Positions 39,076 through 50,228 are shown, counted from the stretch's first letter. The stretch: 64,000 nucleotides of DNA from Liolophura sinensis (GCF_032854445.1 NC_088296.1:25487897-25551896); one strand, 5' to 3'. Program-made: numbers and translations. The notes: generated by a model not told the origin, from the letters alone.

Positions 39076-40368
39076 ATGTCCAAGCCCGTGTCGTTTTCGC
39101 CTGTAAACAGGCCAAGCAGAACTTTGTCTGTGTCAATCTCTACACGAAGCAGCCCGGCGTTTTCTACGGCTGTCCAGAGGGACTTTATTCCTTTTCTGTC
39201 AAGTGTGTTAAATATCAAGACAGAGCTAATAAGTTTTCAGAAGAATTATTTAAAGAAACACTTCTATCTCCGCGTGTCTACAGTGGCTGGGCATAATGCC
39301 CTAGTGAGTAAATCCAATGTTGTTATAAATGGAACGACGTGGTCCATTATGCCCGCGTCGTCAGTTTACCTGAATCTGACGGCCCACTGGGCACCGGATG
39401 AAATGTCAGATGACACTATCGAGGCAGCTTTGAAACCCTATGGTGAATGCCTGGGTGTGACGAAACCCAGATTTTCAGACCCGGAGCTCTCACATGTTCG
39501 GACAGGTATTCGGATTTACAGATTTAGGTGTCACAAAGTTCGTTATGTACCAAATTTTATTAATTTCGGTGGTGACATTGTTATGTTTACCTACCCCGGG
39601 CAAACTTATGAATGTCGGAAGTGTGGCCAAAAATCACACAAGGCGGCAGAGTGTAGAGCACTGTGGTGTTCTAACTGCGACGGTTTCTCCCCCCATGAGA
39701 ATCCTCATACAGAGAAGGACTGTACAAATCCATGCCGAATGTGTGACTCAGGGCTTCATACGGTCAGTGACTGTTGTGCGAGAGCAATGTCGTACGCGGC
39801 GCGAGTTAAGGGAAACCTACCGACTATGCGCCGGTATAATAAGGAAGACGCCGTAAAACAAGATGACATTGATGTTGACGTCAGCGACGATGATGACCCA
39901 TTCAACGCACCTGCTATGGAACTGGTTCAAGACAGCGAGGAGAACGAAGACGAAATCGACGGGAATGGTGACGACAGCGCCGATGAAGACGTCAGCGACG
40001 ACAGCGAGTCTGATAAGGAGATGGACGTCCGGGAGAATACTAAGAACACCGAAGAAGTGGATGTTGGTGATAATGAAACGTCATCAGCTGTCCCAAGGGT
40101 GAAGAATGTGGTCGTGGCTGACGTGCACGCTCCCGACGTGCGTTCACCAGTCCCAGTCGAGGAAAAGCGAGCTAAGTTGGACAATGGCAGTACAGCCGAA
40201 GAGGCAGCGTCATCTATCCCGCCCAGTTCCCATCCTACTGATTATGATGGTGTTGATGCCGATCAGTCGTCAGACTGTATGACGCCGACCCATCTCAGGA
40301 GGGGGACACCATGCTTCTGGAATACAGGAAAAGAAAATCGCTTGCTTCTCGTGCGAGGCAGCGAATGA
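39076..40368 (+). CDS. LINE ORF1 protein (RRM-like, zinc knuckles)
   Basis: 430 aa from the first ATG in frame (MSKPVSFSPVNRPSRTL); the frame is open upstream of it to about 39019 without another ATG. An RRM-like segment lies at about residues 75-165 (FYLRVSTVAGHNALV; HWAPDEMSDDTIEAALKPYG; THVRTGIRIYRF-like). Zinc knuckles follow at about 179-235: CRKCGQKSHKAAEC and CRMCDSGLHTVSDC are both CX2CX4HX4C, with a third, irregular Cys/His set between them. The C-terminal half is acidic (DVDVSDDDD, EENEDEIDGNGDD). Role in the family: binds element RNA to form the retrotransposition particle. Same gene order and N-terminus as the decayed copies. Intact, no internal stop. Confidence 0.88.
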   Translation: MSKPVSFSPVNRPSRTLSVSISTRSSPAFSTAVQRDFIPFLSSVLNIKTELISFQKNYLKKHFYLRVSTVAGHNALVSKSNVVINGTTWSIMPASSVYLNLTAHWAPDEMSDDTIEAALKPYGECLGVTKPRFSDPELSHVRTGIRIYRFRCHKVRYVPNFINFGGDIVMFTYPGQTYECRKCGQKSHKAAECRALWCSNCDGFSPHENPHTEKDCTNPCRMCDSGLHTVSDCCARAMSYAARVKGNLPTMRRYNKEDAVKQDDIDVDVSDDDDPFNAPAMELVQDSEENEDEIDGNGDDSADEDVSDDSESDKEMDVRENTKNTEEVDVGDNETSSAVPRVKNVVVADVHAPDVRSPVPVEEKRAKLDNGSTAEEAASSIPPSSHPTDYDGVDADQSSDCMTPTHLRRGTPCFWNTGKENRLLLVRGSE

Positions 40369-40418
40369 AAAGAGACAAATGATTTGTAGCGTAATTAGGG
40401 CTCTCTTATTTGACCACA

Positions 40419-40907
40419 ATGGGTATGTACGCTCTACCTTTACTTATTTGTATAATGAGCTTAAATAATATTCGTTTTGGGACTTTAAACATTAATGGTT
40501 TACGGGATCCGTCTAAACAAGAACATGTCAAGCAATTTGTTTTCGATAAAGGAATTGATGTACTATTCTTACAGGAAACACACTTCGAAAACTATAATGA
40601 CACTAAATATTTGCAAATCCCGGGCGATGCAAGGTGGGCGTATGGGTCAAATCGAAGTTGTGGGGTGGGAATAATTATTAGGTATACGGTAGACTGCTTT
40701 ATACGGAAAATACAGAGGTGCCCTAACGGTCGCTACATAAGCCTTAGGGTTGAGCTCAACAACACTGCTTTAAACCTTGTTTGTGTATATGCCCCTAATA
40801 ATCCAAAGGAAAGAAAAGAGTTTATTTCTAATCTAGATAATGTGATGCAGGGCAGTGAGTTGGTTATTATGGTGGGGATTTTAATTGTGTTGAGAGCATT
40901 GAATTAG
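40419..40907 (+). CDS. LINE ORF2, endonuclease part (frameshifted)
   Basis: Opens MGMYALPLLICIMS and encodes the N-terminal APE-type endonuclease, which nicks target DNA: FGTLNINGLRD (Asn motif), VLFLQETHFE (catalytic Glu), VYAPNN. Near 40870-40876 the frame shifts: the expected GGDFN motif appears only in another frame ('ggggattttaattgtgttga'), so this frame runs into a stop at 40907. One missing base in the G-run explains it. The rest of ORF2 continues in the frame that is open to 43903. Confidence 0.85.
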   Translation: MGMYALPLLICIMSLNNIRFGTLNINGLRDPSKQEHVKQFVFDKGIDVLFLQETHFENYNDTKYLQIPGDARWAYGSNRSCGVGIIIRYTVDCFIRKIQRCPNGRYISLRVELNNTALNLVCVYAPNNPKERKEFISNLDNVMQGSELVIMVGILIVLRALN

Positions 40908-43903
40908 ATAGAGCTGGCTGTGCCACTAATGTAAGGAATGATGGAGTGGACGAAATTAATAATTTGAAAAGAGATTTTGGTATTTGTGATATTTTTAGGA
41001 AACTGCATCCGGATAAGAATTGTTACACGTGGTCTAGGCGCCAGTGTGCCAGTAGATTGGATAGATTTTATATCCCTAACGCTGTGTTTAAGTATGTAAC
41101 CCAGTGTGATGCTGTACATGTGTCTTTTTCTGATCATTCGTGTTTGTTTTTTGATATCTCTTTTGAAGATGTCATTTCATGGGGGCCGTTCTACTGGAAG
41201 TGTAATACGTCTGTGTTAAATGACACGGAGCTTGTTGATGATATTAAATCCGTCTTCCATGATATTTTCTCTGTCTGTACAACTGGTCATGCAGATCTAA
41301 TAGACAGATGGGAGACATTTAAAGGGGAATGTAAAGATAGGATTCGTAGTTACTGTAAGGAAAAATCTATGAACAAAAAACGTGATTTGTTGGTACTTGA
41401 ACAAGAATTAAATGCGTTGAAATCTAGTCCAATCATTAACTGTGAGCGTATTGACAATGTGAAAAAGACTCTAAATGCCCTTTATAAGTCGAATCATGCG
41501 GGAGCGGTTATCCGTGCTAAAGCTGTTCATTTTGATCAGGGAGAAAAACCAACCAAATATTTCATTAGACGAGAAGTTGGTAGGGGCAGAAAGAAGATGA
41601 TCAAAAGTATTACTTGTCATAGTGATTCTTCAATATCCCATGAATCTCAGGAAGGCATTGCTAAGTGTATAAGGTCGTATTATATGAAATTGTATACTGA
41701 ACAAGATACTGACTCCTCCATTCAAGATGAGTTCTTGTCATCGCTTCCGATGTTAAATGACGATTGTAAAACTGCCTGCGAAGGCCTTTTGACTGAACAG
41801 GAGTTGTTTTTTGCAGTAAAAAATATGTCTAAAAACCGTTCCCCAGGATGCGACGGTTTGCCAGCAGAGTTTTATGTACAATTTTGGCCACTGTTTTCGG
41901 GTGTGTTTACGGATGTAGTTAATTACTGTTTTAACTTGGGTAGATTAAGTAATTCACAGCGTTCTGGGTTAATCACACTATTATGTAAGGTCCCCGACAA
42001 TGCCGAAAGCATAAAAAACTGGAGGCCAATTAGCTTACTAAATGTAGATTATAAGATTGTTTCTAAAGCTTTGTGCAATCGGTTAAAAAATGTGATCGAT
42101 ACAATTGTACTTCAGAATCAGACATGCGGAATACCAGGCCGAAGTATTTTTGACAACCTTCACTTATTACGAAATACATATGATTATGTTGAACAAAAAG
42201 ATTTAAAAGGATGCTTTCTTAACTTAGACCAGGAGAAAGCCTTTGACAGAGTAGACTGGTCATTTTTGTTCAAATGTTTAGAGAAATTTAACTTCGGACC
42301 CGACTTTTGTAAGTGGGTGCAATTATTATATACTGACATTACAAGTAGTGTTATTGTGAACGGGCACATAACAGAAGAATTTAAACTGAGTCGAGGTGTC
42401 CGACAGGGTTGTTCTTTGTCACCATTATTGTATGTGTTGTCCTTAGAGCCCTTTATAGCGGCCATTAGAAACAATGTCGAAATTAATGGTGTACGGTTAC
42501 CCGGCACAAATAAGGAAACAAGAGTGTCGGCATTTGCAGATGATACGACTGCAATTTTATCTGAAGAGAGTTCTGTTCCGCATGTAATTAAACTAGCAGA
42601 AAGTTATGGAAAAGCCTCAGGAGCAAAACTCAACTTGTTGAAAAGCACGGTTCTTCCCATTGGTAGCTGGGACGAAACTAACGTGCACAGTGGTGGGCTT
42701 AACATCACTACAAATTCAAAGATTTGTGGGGTATTTTTTGGACCAGATCAAACAGAACTCAATTCTGAGCGTGTTTTAAGTAAGGTAAAGAAACATGTAT
42801 CAGCATGGAATGGAAGATATTTGACCCTACGGGGGAGGTCTGTCTTAATTAATACAGTTGCTTTAGCTGTTTTATGGTTTTCTGCACAGTGTACTCTGTT
42901 GCCACCTAAATGTGTCAATCAATGTTCCCAAACTGTGTTCAGATTTTTGTGGGATAACAAGCCCGAAAGTTTGAAGAGAGTTGTCGTACATAATAAAATA
43001 GGGAATGGAGGTCTAAACGTACATAATATAGATTGTAAAATAAAAGCACTTGTTACTCGGCATGTTTTAAAATTAATTCATGGAACAACAGCGGAATGGA
43101 AATACTTTGCCATCTATTGGTTGGGTTTACCCCTAAGACATGTTTGTCGTGAATTCTGTCGTTCCAATGTCCCACATTCTGAAAACATTCCACCGTTTTA
43201 TAGACTGGCCTTGAGCGCCTGGAGAGAATTTACCACAGGTGTACAGCAACCTGTAACATTGTGTTCAAGCAGGTATATTTATGAATATTTTGTAACAAAA
43301 ATAGTACATTGTCCAAGAGCAATGGTGTCTATGCCGCATTTGGACTGGGTTAGAATATGGAAAACTGTTTTTCATCAATTCTTAGATCACAACTTGGTCA
43401 ACTTCAGTTACAAGTTGGTTCATGACATTTTGCCCGTTAAGGAAAAACTTCTTAGGAGAAATGTAGCCACCGATGACTTGTGTGTTTTTTGCTCCCTGTC
43501 TGAAACTTGGCAACATCTGTTTGTACAATGTAAAATCGTTCAGGATGTGTTTAATGACTTTAACCGGATATTTGTTTTGTTTGCGAACTACCTACCAAAT
43601 ATGGACTCGGAAACATTAATTTACAAGGTATTCAATTCCACCTTTAACCAGGAAGTTAGAGCTGTGATGGTGTATGTCATATGTGTTCTTCAGTTTAGTA
43701 TTTGGTGTGCACGCAACGACATAATATTTCAGAAAAGAAACAGGGATTCTGTTGCTATTGTTAAGGCCGCCAAAGGAATAATTAAAACCCGTATTCATGT
43801 TGACTTTTTTCGACTAGACAGGCCATCTTTCGAGAAAATCTGGTGTATAAACAAAGTCTTCTGTACATTACGGAATGATAAATTAGTGTATTTATTGAAA
43901 TGA
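40873..43903 (+). CDS. LINE ORF2, rest of endonuclease, reverse transcriptase, C-terminal finger
   Basis: Open for about 1,000 codons. Endonuclease remainder: GDFNCVESIELDRAG, DRFYIPN, and the catalytic SDHSCLFF near 41130. Linker: AVHFDQGEKPTKYFIRRE. Reverse transcriptase from about 41830: SPGCDGLPAEFYVQFW, NWRPISLLNVDYKIVSKALC, QEKAFDRVDWSFLFKCL, LSRGVRQGCSLSPLLYVLSL, and the catalytic FADD at 42533-42544. C-terminal CCHC-like motif CVFCSLSETWQHLFVQC near 43480-43530. It primes cDNA on nicked target DNA. With the endonuclease part the protein would be about 1,160 residues, normal for the family. All catalytic motifs are present; the shift at about 40870 is the only lesion I see. Confidence 0.88.
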
Positions 43904-44043
43904 GCAGCTAATGTGCAATTGTTCTATTCACAAAGCAGTCATCTTTTCTGTGATATTTTATTTTAATTAAGACTGCCTTGTGATTTCAAAAGTTTGTGAT
44001 AGCCGGGTATTGTGAAATCTTGTGTATTTGATGACAATCTGGG

Positions 44044-44049
44044 AATAAA
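44044..44049 (+). promoter_or_regulatory. Polyadenylation signal of the LINE
   Basis: AATAAA 14 nt before the 13-A tail at 44063, as expected for the end of a polyadenylated LINE transcript. Confidence 0.7.
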
Positions 44050-44075
44050 TTCAACAATTTTCAAAAAAAAAAAAA

Positions 44076-44083
44076 TACACGTG
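44076..44083 (+). repeat. Target-site duplication, right
   Basis: TACACGTG directly after the poly(A), followed by the spacer continuation 'cctgccaaatcctctagcc'. Confidence 0.85.
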
Positions 44084-44239
44084 CCTGCCAAATCCTCTAG
44101 CCACACATTTTACAGTTGTAGCAAAGCAAAGTTGTAGACGAAAGAAAGGAAAACTTTATCATCAATACTTCATAAACAAATCCACAAACTGGCTACAGAT
44201 AAAACCTACCTGCAAATATCCTGGCTGTCGATCACGCAA

Positions 44240-44310
44240 TCCTCGGTAGTATAGTGTGAGTATCCCCGCCTGTCACGCGGGAGACCGGGATTCGATTCCC
44301 CGCCGGGGAG
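44240..44310 (+). tRNA. tRNA-Asp(GTC) 19, 71 nt
   Basis: One G lost in the D loop (AGTGTGAG) and a G-to-A in the T stem. Confidence 0.6.
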
Positions 44311-44589
44311 ATTGCACAGATCACTTTTTCCTTCCGTGGTGTTTCAAATCGCCAATCTGTCCAGTCGCCGCTGATGGGTCCTATACGTGTCTGCCAAATC
44401 CTATAGCCACACATTTTATTCGTGGAATCTTTCGTCTCAGTGACAATTGCTTTCATTGTGCATGTGTGTAGCATAACCGAGCCGTAGACAAAATAAAGGA
44501 CACCCTTATCATCAATAATTCATAAACAAATCCACAAACTGGCTAGAGATAAAACCTAACTGCAAATATCCCGGTTGTCGATCACGCAA

Positions 44590-44661
44590 TCCTCGGTAGT
44601 ATAGTGGTGAGTATCCCCGCCTGTCACGCGGGAGACCGGGGTTCGATTCCCCGCCGGGGAG
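44590..44661 (+). tRNA. tRNA-Asp(GTC) 20
   Basis: Consensus at all positions. Confidence 0.93.
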
Positions 44662-44940
44662 ATTGCACAAATCACTTTTTCCTTCCGTGGTGTTTCAAAT
44701 CGCCAATCTGTCCAGTCGCCGCCGATGGGTCCTACACGTGCCTGCCAAATCCTCTAGCCACACATTTTACACATGGAATCTTTTGTCAAAGCGACAATTA
44801 CTTTCATTGTGCATGTGTGTAGCAAAGCCAAGTCGTAGATAAAAGAAAGGACAAGTTTATCATCAATACTTCATAAACAGAGCGACAAACTGGCTAGAGA
44901 TGAAACCTACCTGCAAATATCCTGGCTGTCGATCACGCAA

Positions 44941-45012
44941 TCCTCGGTAGTATAGTGGTGAGTATCCCCGCCTGTCACGCGGGAGACCGGGGTTCGATTC
45001 CCCGCAGGGGAG
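44941..45012 (+). tRNA. tRNA-Asp(GTC) 21, acceptor change
   Basis: C-to-A in the 3' acceptor strand (CGCAGGGG), as in unit 16. Confidence 0.75.
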
Positions 45013-45291
45013 ATTGCACAGATCGCTTTTTCCTTCCGTGGTGTTTCAAATCGCCAATCTGTCCAGTCGCCGCTGATGGGTCCTATACGTGTCTGCCAAA
45101 TCCTATAGCCACACATTTTATTCGTGGAATCTTTCGTCTCAGTGACAATTGCTTTCATTGTGCATGTGTGGAGCACAGCCGAGCCGTAGACAAAATAAAG
45201 GACACCCTTATCATCAATACTTCATAAACAAAGCCACAAACTGGCTAGAGATAAAACCTACCTGCAAATATCCTGGCTGTCGATCACGCAA

Positions 45292-45363
45292 TCCTCGGTA
45301 GTATAGTGGTGAGTATCCCCGCCTGTCACGCGGGAGACCGTGGTTCGATTCCCCGCCGGAGAG
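45292..45363 (+). tRNA. tRNA-Asp(GTC) 22, two changes
   Basis: G-to-T in the T stem (CCGTGGTTC) and G-to-A in the acceptor strand (CGGAGAG). Confidence 0.65.
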
Positions 45364-45642
45364 ATTGCACAGATCACTTTTTCCTGTCGTAGTGTTTCAA
45401 ATCGCCAATCTGTCCAGTCGCCGCCGATGGGTCCTACACGTGCCTGCCAAATCCTCTAGCCACACATTTTACACATGGAATCTTTTGTCAAAGCGACAAT
45501 TACTTTCATTGTGCATGTGTGTAGCAAAGCAAAGTTGTAGACGAAAGAAAGGAGAAGTTTATCATCAATACTTTATACACAAAGCCACAAACTGGCTACA
45601 GATAAAACCTACCTGCAAATATCCCAGCTGTCGATCACGCAA

Positions 45643-45714
45643 TCCTCGGTAGTATAGTGGTGAGTATCCCCGCTTGTCACGCGGGAGACCGGGGTTCGAT
45701 TCCCCGCCGGGGAG
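45643..45714 (+). tRNA. tRNA-Asp(GTC) 23, loop variant
   Basis: C-to-T at the first anticodon-loop base (CGCTTGTCAC); the fold is unaffected. Confidence 0.88.
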
Positions 45715-45993
45715 ATTGCACAGATCACTTTTACCTTCCGTGGTGTTTCAAATCGCCAATCTGTCCAGTCGCCGCTGATGGGTCCTATACGTGTCTGCCA
45801 AATCCTATAGCCACACATTTTATTCGTGGAATCTTTCGTCTCAGTGACAATTGCTTTCATTGTGCATGTGTGTAGCATAACCGAGCCGTAGACAAAATAA
45901 AGGACACCCTTATCATCAATACTTCATAAACAAAGCCACAAACTGGCTAGAGATAAAACCTACCTGCAAATATCCTGGCTGTCGATCACGCAA

Positions 45994-46065
45994 TCCTCGG
46001 TAGTATAGTGGTGAGTATCCCCGCCTGTCACGCGGGAGACCGGGGTTCGATTCCCCGCTGGGGAG
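45994..46065 (+). tRNA. tRNA-Asp(GTC) 24, acceptor variant
   Basis: C-to-T in the 3' acceptor strand (CGCTGGGGAG), giving a G-T pair. Confidence 0.82.
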
Positions 46066-46344
46066 ATTGCACAGATCACTTTTTCCTGTCGTAGTGTTTC
46101 AAATCGCCAATCTGTCCAGTCGCCGCCGATGGGTCCTACACGTGCCTGCCAAATCCTCTAGCCACACATTTTACACATGGAATCTTTTGTCAAAGCGACA
46201 ATTACTTTCATTGTGCATGTGTGTAGCAAAGCAAAGTTGTAGACGAAAGAAAGGAAAAGTTTATCATCAATACTTCATAAACAAAGCCACAAACTGGCTA
46301 CAGATAAAACCTACCTACAAATATCCCAGCTGTCGATCACGCAA

Positions 46345-46382
46345 TCCTCGGTAGTATAGTGGTGAGTATCCCCGCCGGGGAG
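46345..46382 (+). pseudogene. tRNA-Asp 25, deleted to 38 nt
   Basis: The 5' part joins directly to the 3' end at CCCCGCC, a 7-bp word present both in the anticodon stem and in the T/acceptor region. The 34 nt between them, including the anticodon, are gone. Confidence 0.9.
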
Positions 46383-46660
46383 ATTGCACAGATCACTTTT
46401 TCCTTCCGTGGTGTTTCAAATCGCCAATCTGTCCAGTCGCCGCTGATGGGTCCTATACGTGTCTGCCAAATCCTATAGCCACACATTTTATTCGTGGAAT
46501 CTTTCGTCTCAGTGACAATTGCTTTCATTGTGCATGTGTGTAGCATAACCGAGCCGTAGACAAAATAAAGGACACCCTTATCATCAATACTTCATAAACA
46601 AAGCCACAAACTGGCTAGGGATAAAACCTACCTGCAAATATCCGGCTGTCGATCACGCAA

Positions 46661-46732
46661 TACTCGGTAGTATAGTGGTGAGTATCCCCGCCTGTCACGC
46701 GGGAGACCGGGGTTCGATTCCCCGCCGGGGAG
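46661..46732 (+). tRNA. tRNA-Asp(GTC) 26, acceptor mismatch
   Basis: C-to-A at the second base (TACTCGG). The spacer lacks 'ttgcacag' before its T-run. Confidence 0.72.
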
Positions 46733-47003
46733 ATCACTTTTTACCTTCCGTGGTGTTTCAAATCGCCAATCTGTCCAGTCGCCGCTGATGGGTCCTATAC
46801 GTGTCTGCCAAATCCTATAGCCACACATTTTATTCGTGGAATCTTTCGTCTCAGTGACAATTGCTTTCATTGTGCATGTGTGTAGCATAACCGAGCCGTA
46901 GACAAAATAAAGGACACCCTTATCATTAATAATTCATAAACAAAGCCACAAACTGGCTAGAGATAAAACCTAACTGCAAATATCCCGGTTGTCGATCACG
47001 CAA

Positions 47004-47075
47004 TCCTCGGTAGTATAGTGGTGAGTATCCCCGCCTGTCACGCGGTAGACCGGGGTTCGATTCCCCGCCTGGGAG
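47004..47075 (+). tRNA. tRNA-Asp(GTC) 27, two changes
   Basis: G-to-T in the anticodon stem (GCGGTAG) and G-to-T in the acceptor strand (CCTGGGAG); identical to unit 29. Confidence 0.65.
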
Positions 47076-47354
47076 ATTGCACAAATCACTTATTCCTTCC
47101 GTGGTGTTTCAAATCGCCAATCTGTCCAGTCGCCGCCGATGGCTCCTACACGTGCCTGCCAAATCCTCTAGCCACGCATTTTACACATGGAATCTTTTGT
47201 CAAAGCGACAATTACTTTCATTGTGCATGTGTGTAGCAAAGCCAAGTCGTAGATGAAAGAAAGGACAAGTTTATCATCAATACTTCATAAACAGAGCGAC
47301 AAACTGGCTACAGATAAAACCTACCTGCAAATATCCTGGCTGTCGATCACGCAA

Positions 47355-47426
47355 TCCTCGGTAGTATAGTGGTGAGTATCCCCGCCTGTCACGCGGGAGA
47401 CCGGGGTTCGATTCCCCGCCGGGGAG
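47355..47426 (+). tRNA. tRNA-Asp(GTC) 28
   Basis: Consensus at all positions. Confidence 0.93.
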
Positions 47427-47706
47427 ATTGCACAGATCGCTTTTTTCCTTCCGTGGTGTTTCAAATCGCCAATCTGTCCAGTCGCCGCTGATGGGTCCTA
47501 TACGTGTCTGCCAAATCCTATAGCCACACATTTTATTCGTGGAATCTTTCGTCTCAGTGACAATTGCTTTCATTGTGCATGTGTGTAGCATAACCGAGCC
47601 GTAGACAAAATAAAGGACACCCTTATCATTAATAATTCATAAACAAAGCCACAAACTGGCTAGAGATAAAACCTACCTGCAAATATCCCGGTTGTCGATC
47701 ACGCAA

Positions 47707-47778
47707 TCCTCGGTAGTATAGTGGTGAGTATCCCCGCCTGTCACGCGGTAGACCGGGGTTCGATTCCCCGCCTGGGAG
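47707..47778 (+). tRNA. tRNA-Asp(GTC) 29, two changes
   Basis: Carries the same two substitutions as unit 27, one of the marks of the 703-bp dimer duplication. Confidence 0.65.
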
Positions 47779-48057
47779 ATTGCACAAATCACTTATTCCT
47801 TCCGTGGTGTTTCAAATCGCCAATCTGTCCAGTCGCCGCCGATGGCTCCTACACGTGCCTGCCAAATCCTCTAGCCACGCATTTTACACATGGAATCTTT
47901 TGTCAAAGCGACAATTACTTTCATTGTGCATGTGTGTAGCAAAGCCAAGTCGTAGATGAAAGAAAGGACAAGTTTATCATCAATACTTCATAAACAGAGC
48001 GACAAACTGGCTACAGATAAAACCTACCTGCAAATATCCTGGCTGTCGATCACGCAA

Positions 48058-48129
48058 TCCTCGGTAGTATAGTGGTGAGTATCCCCGCCTGTCACGCGGG
48101 AGACCGGGGTTCGATTCCCCGCCGGGGAG
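48058..48129 (+). tRNA. tRNA-Asp(GTC) 30
   Basis: Consensus at all positions. Confidence 0.93.
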
Positions 48130-48409
48130 ATTGCACAGATCGCTTTTTTCCTTCCGTGGTGTTTCAAATCGCCAATCTGTCCAGTCGCCGCTGATGGGTC
48201 CTATACGTGTCTGCCAAATCCTATAGCCACACATTTTATTCGTGGAATCTTTCGTCTCAGTGACAATTGCTTTCATTGTGCATGTGTGGAGCATAGCCGA
48301 GCCGTAGACAAAATAAAGGACACCCTTATCATCAATAATTCATAAACAAAGCCACAAACTGGCTAGAGATAAAACCTACCTGCAAATATCCTGGCTGTCG
48401 ATCACGCAA

Positions 48410-48481
48410 TCCTCGGTAGTATAGTGGTGAGTATCCCCGCCTGTCACGCGGGAGACCGGGGTTCGATTCCCCGCCTGGGAG
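48410..48481 (+). tRNA. tRNA-Asp(GTC) 31, acceptor change
   Basis: G-to-T in the acceptor strand (CCTGGGAG) only. Confidence 0.75.
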
Positions 48482-48760
48482 ATTGCACAGATCACTTTTT
48501 CCTGTCGTAGTGTTTCAAATCGCCAATCTGTCCAGTCGCCGCCGATGGGTCCTACACGTGCCTGCCAAATCCTCTAGCCACACATTTTACACATGGAATC
48601 TTTTGTCAAAGCGACAATTACTTTCATTGTGCATGTGTGTAGCAAAGCAAAGTTGTAGACGAAAGAAAGGACAAGTTTATCATCAATACTTCATACACAA
48701 AGCCACAAACTGGCTACAGATAAAACCTACCTGCAAATATCCCAGCTGTCGATCACGCAA

Positions 48761-48832
48761 TCCTCGCTAGTATAGTGGTGAGTATCCCCGCCTGTCACGC
48801 GGGAGACCGGGGTTCGATTCCCCGCCGGGGAG
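48761..48832 (+). tRNA. tRNA-Asp(GTC) 32, position-7 change
   Basis: G-to-C at the last 5' acceptor base (TCCTCGC), breaking one pair. Confidence 0.75.
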
Positions 48833-49112
48833 ATTGCACAGATCACTTTTACCTTCCGTGGTGTTTCAAATCGCCAATCTGTCCAGTCGCCGCTGATGGG
48901 TCCTATACGTGTCTGCCAAATCCTATAGCCACACATTTTATTCGTGGAATCTTTCGTACTCAGTGACAATTGCTTTCATTGTGCATGTGTGTAGCATAAC
49001 CGAGCCGTAGACAAAATAAAGGACACCCTTATCATCAATACTTCATAAACAAAGCCACAAACTGGCTAGGGATAAAACCTACCTGCAAATATCCCGGCTG
49101 TCGATCACGCAA

Positions 49113-49184
49113 TCCTCGGTAGTATAGTGGTGAGTATCCCCGCCTGTCACGCGGGAGACCGGGGTTCGATTCCCCGCCGGGGAG
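49113..49184 (+). tRNA. tRNA-Asp(GTC) 33
   Basis: Consensus at all positions. Confidence 0.93.
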
Positions 49185-49463
49185 ATTGCACAGATCACTT
49201 TTTCCTTCCGTGGTGTTTCAAATCGCCAATCTGTGCAGTCGCCGCTGATGGGTCCTATACGTGTCTGCCAAATCCTATAGCCACACATTTTATTCGTGGA
49301 ATCTTTCGTCTCAGTGACAATTGCTTTCATTGTGCATGTGTGTAGCATAACCGAGCCGTAGACAAAATAAAGGACACCCTTATCATCAATACTTCATAAA
49401 CAAAGCCACAAACTGGCTAGGGATAAAACCTACCTGCAAATATCCTGGCTGTCGATCACGCAA

Positions 49464-49535
49464 TCCTCGGTAGTATAGTGGTGAGTATCCCCGCCTGTCA
49501 CGCGGGAGACCGGGGTTCGATTCCCCGCCGGGGAG
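49464..49535 (+). tRNA. tRNA-Asp(GTC) 34
   Basis: Consensus; spacer lacks 'ttgcacag', so the T-run (four T) is only 5 nt downstream. Confidence 0.92.
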
Positions 49536-49805
49536 ATCACTTTTACCTTCCGTGGTGTTTCAAATCGCCAATCTGTCCAGTCGCCGCTGATGGGTCCTAT
49601 ACGTGTCTGCCAAATCCTATAGCCACACATTTTATTCGTGGAATCTTTCGTCTCAGTGACAATTGCTTTCATTGTGCATGTGTGGAGCATAACCGAGCCG
49701 TAGACAAAATAAACGACACCCTTATCATCAATACTTCATACACAAAGCCACAAACTGGCTACAGATAAAACCTACCTGCAAATATCCCAGCTGTCGATCA
49801 CGCAA

Positions 49806-49877
49806 TCCTCGGTAGTATAGTGGTGAGTATCCCCGCCTGTCACGCGGGAGACCGGGGTTCGATTCCCCGCCGGGGAG
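49806..49877 (+). tRNA. tRNA-Asp(GTC) 35
   Basis: Consensus at all positions. Confidence 0.93.
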
Positions 49878-50156
49878 ATTGCACAGATCACTTTTACCTT
49901 CCGTGGTGTTTCAAATCGCCAATCTGTCCAGTCGCCGCTGATGGGTCCTATACGTGTCTGCCAAATCCTATAGCCACACATTTTATTCGTGGAATCTTTC
50001 GTCTCAGTGACAATTGCTTTCATTGTGCATGTGTGTAGCATAACCGAGCCGAAGACAAAATAAAGGACACCCTTATCATCAATAATTCATAAACAAAGCC
50101 ACAAACTGGCTAGGGATAAAACCTACCTGCAAATATCCTGGCTGTCGATCACGCAA

Positions 50157-50228
50157 TCCTCGGTAGTATAGTGGTGAGTATCCCCGCCTGTCACGCGGGA
50201 GACCGGGGTTCGATTCCCAGCCGGGGAG
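50157..50228 (+). tRNA. tRNA-Asp(GTC) 36, T-stem change
   Basis: C-to-A in the 3' strand of the T stem (TTCCCAGCC). Confidence 0.75.

Larger units (their letters stand above)
38892..44075 (+). mobile_element. Near-intact Tx1/L1-like LINE, 5.2 kb
   Basis: Full-length non-LTR retrotransposon: 184-nt leader, ORF1 (39076-40368), ORF2 (40419-43903, one apparent frameshift), 172-nt 3' region with AATAAA at 44044 and 13 A residues at 44063-44075, bracketed by 8-bp TACACGTG duplications. The order endonuclease - RT - CCHC finger, with an ORF1 carrying RRM-like and CCHC parts and no RNase H seen, fits the Tx1 branch of the L1 group. The clean tail and target duplication show insertion by target-primed reverse transcription, probably recent. 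Confidence 0.92.

Noticed and set aside
38892-44075. Integrated retrovirus or LTR retrotransposon
   Set aside because: No LTRs, protease, integrase or envelope; APE endonuclease, poly(A) tail and a variable-type target duplication identify a non-LTR LINE.
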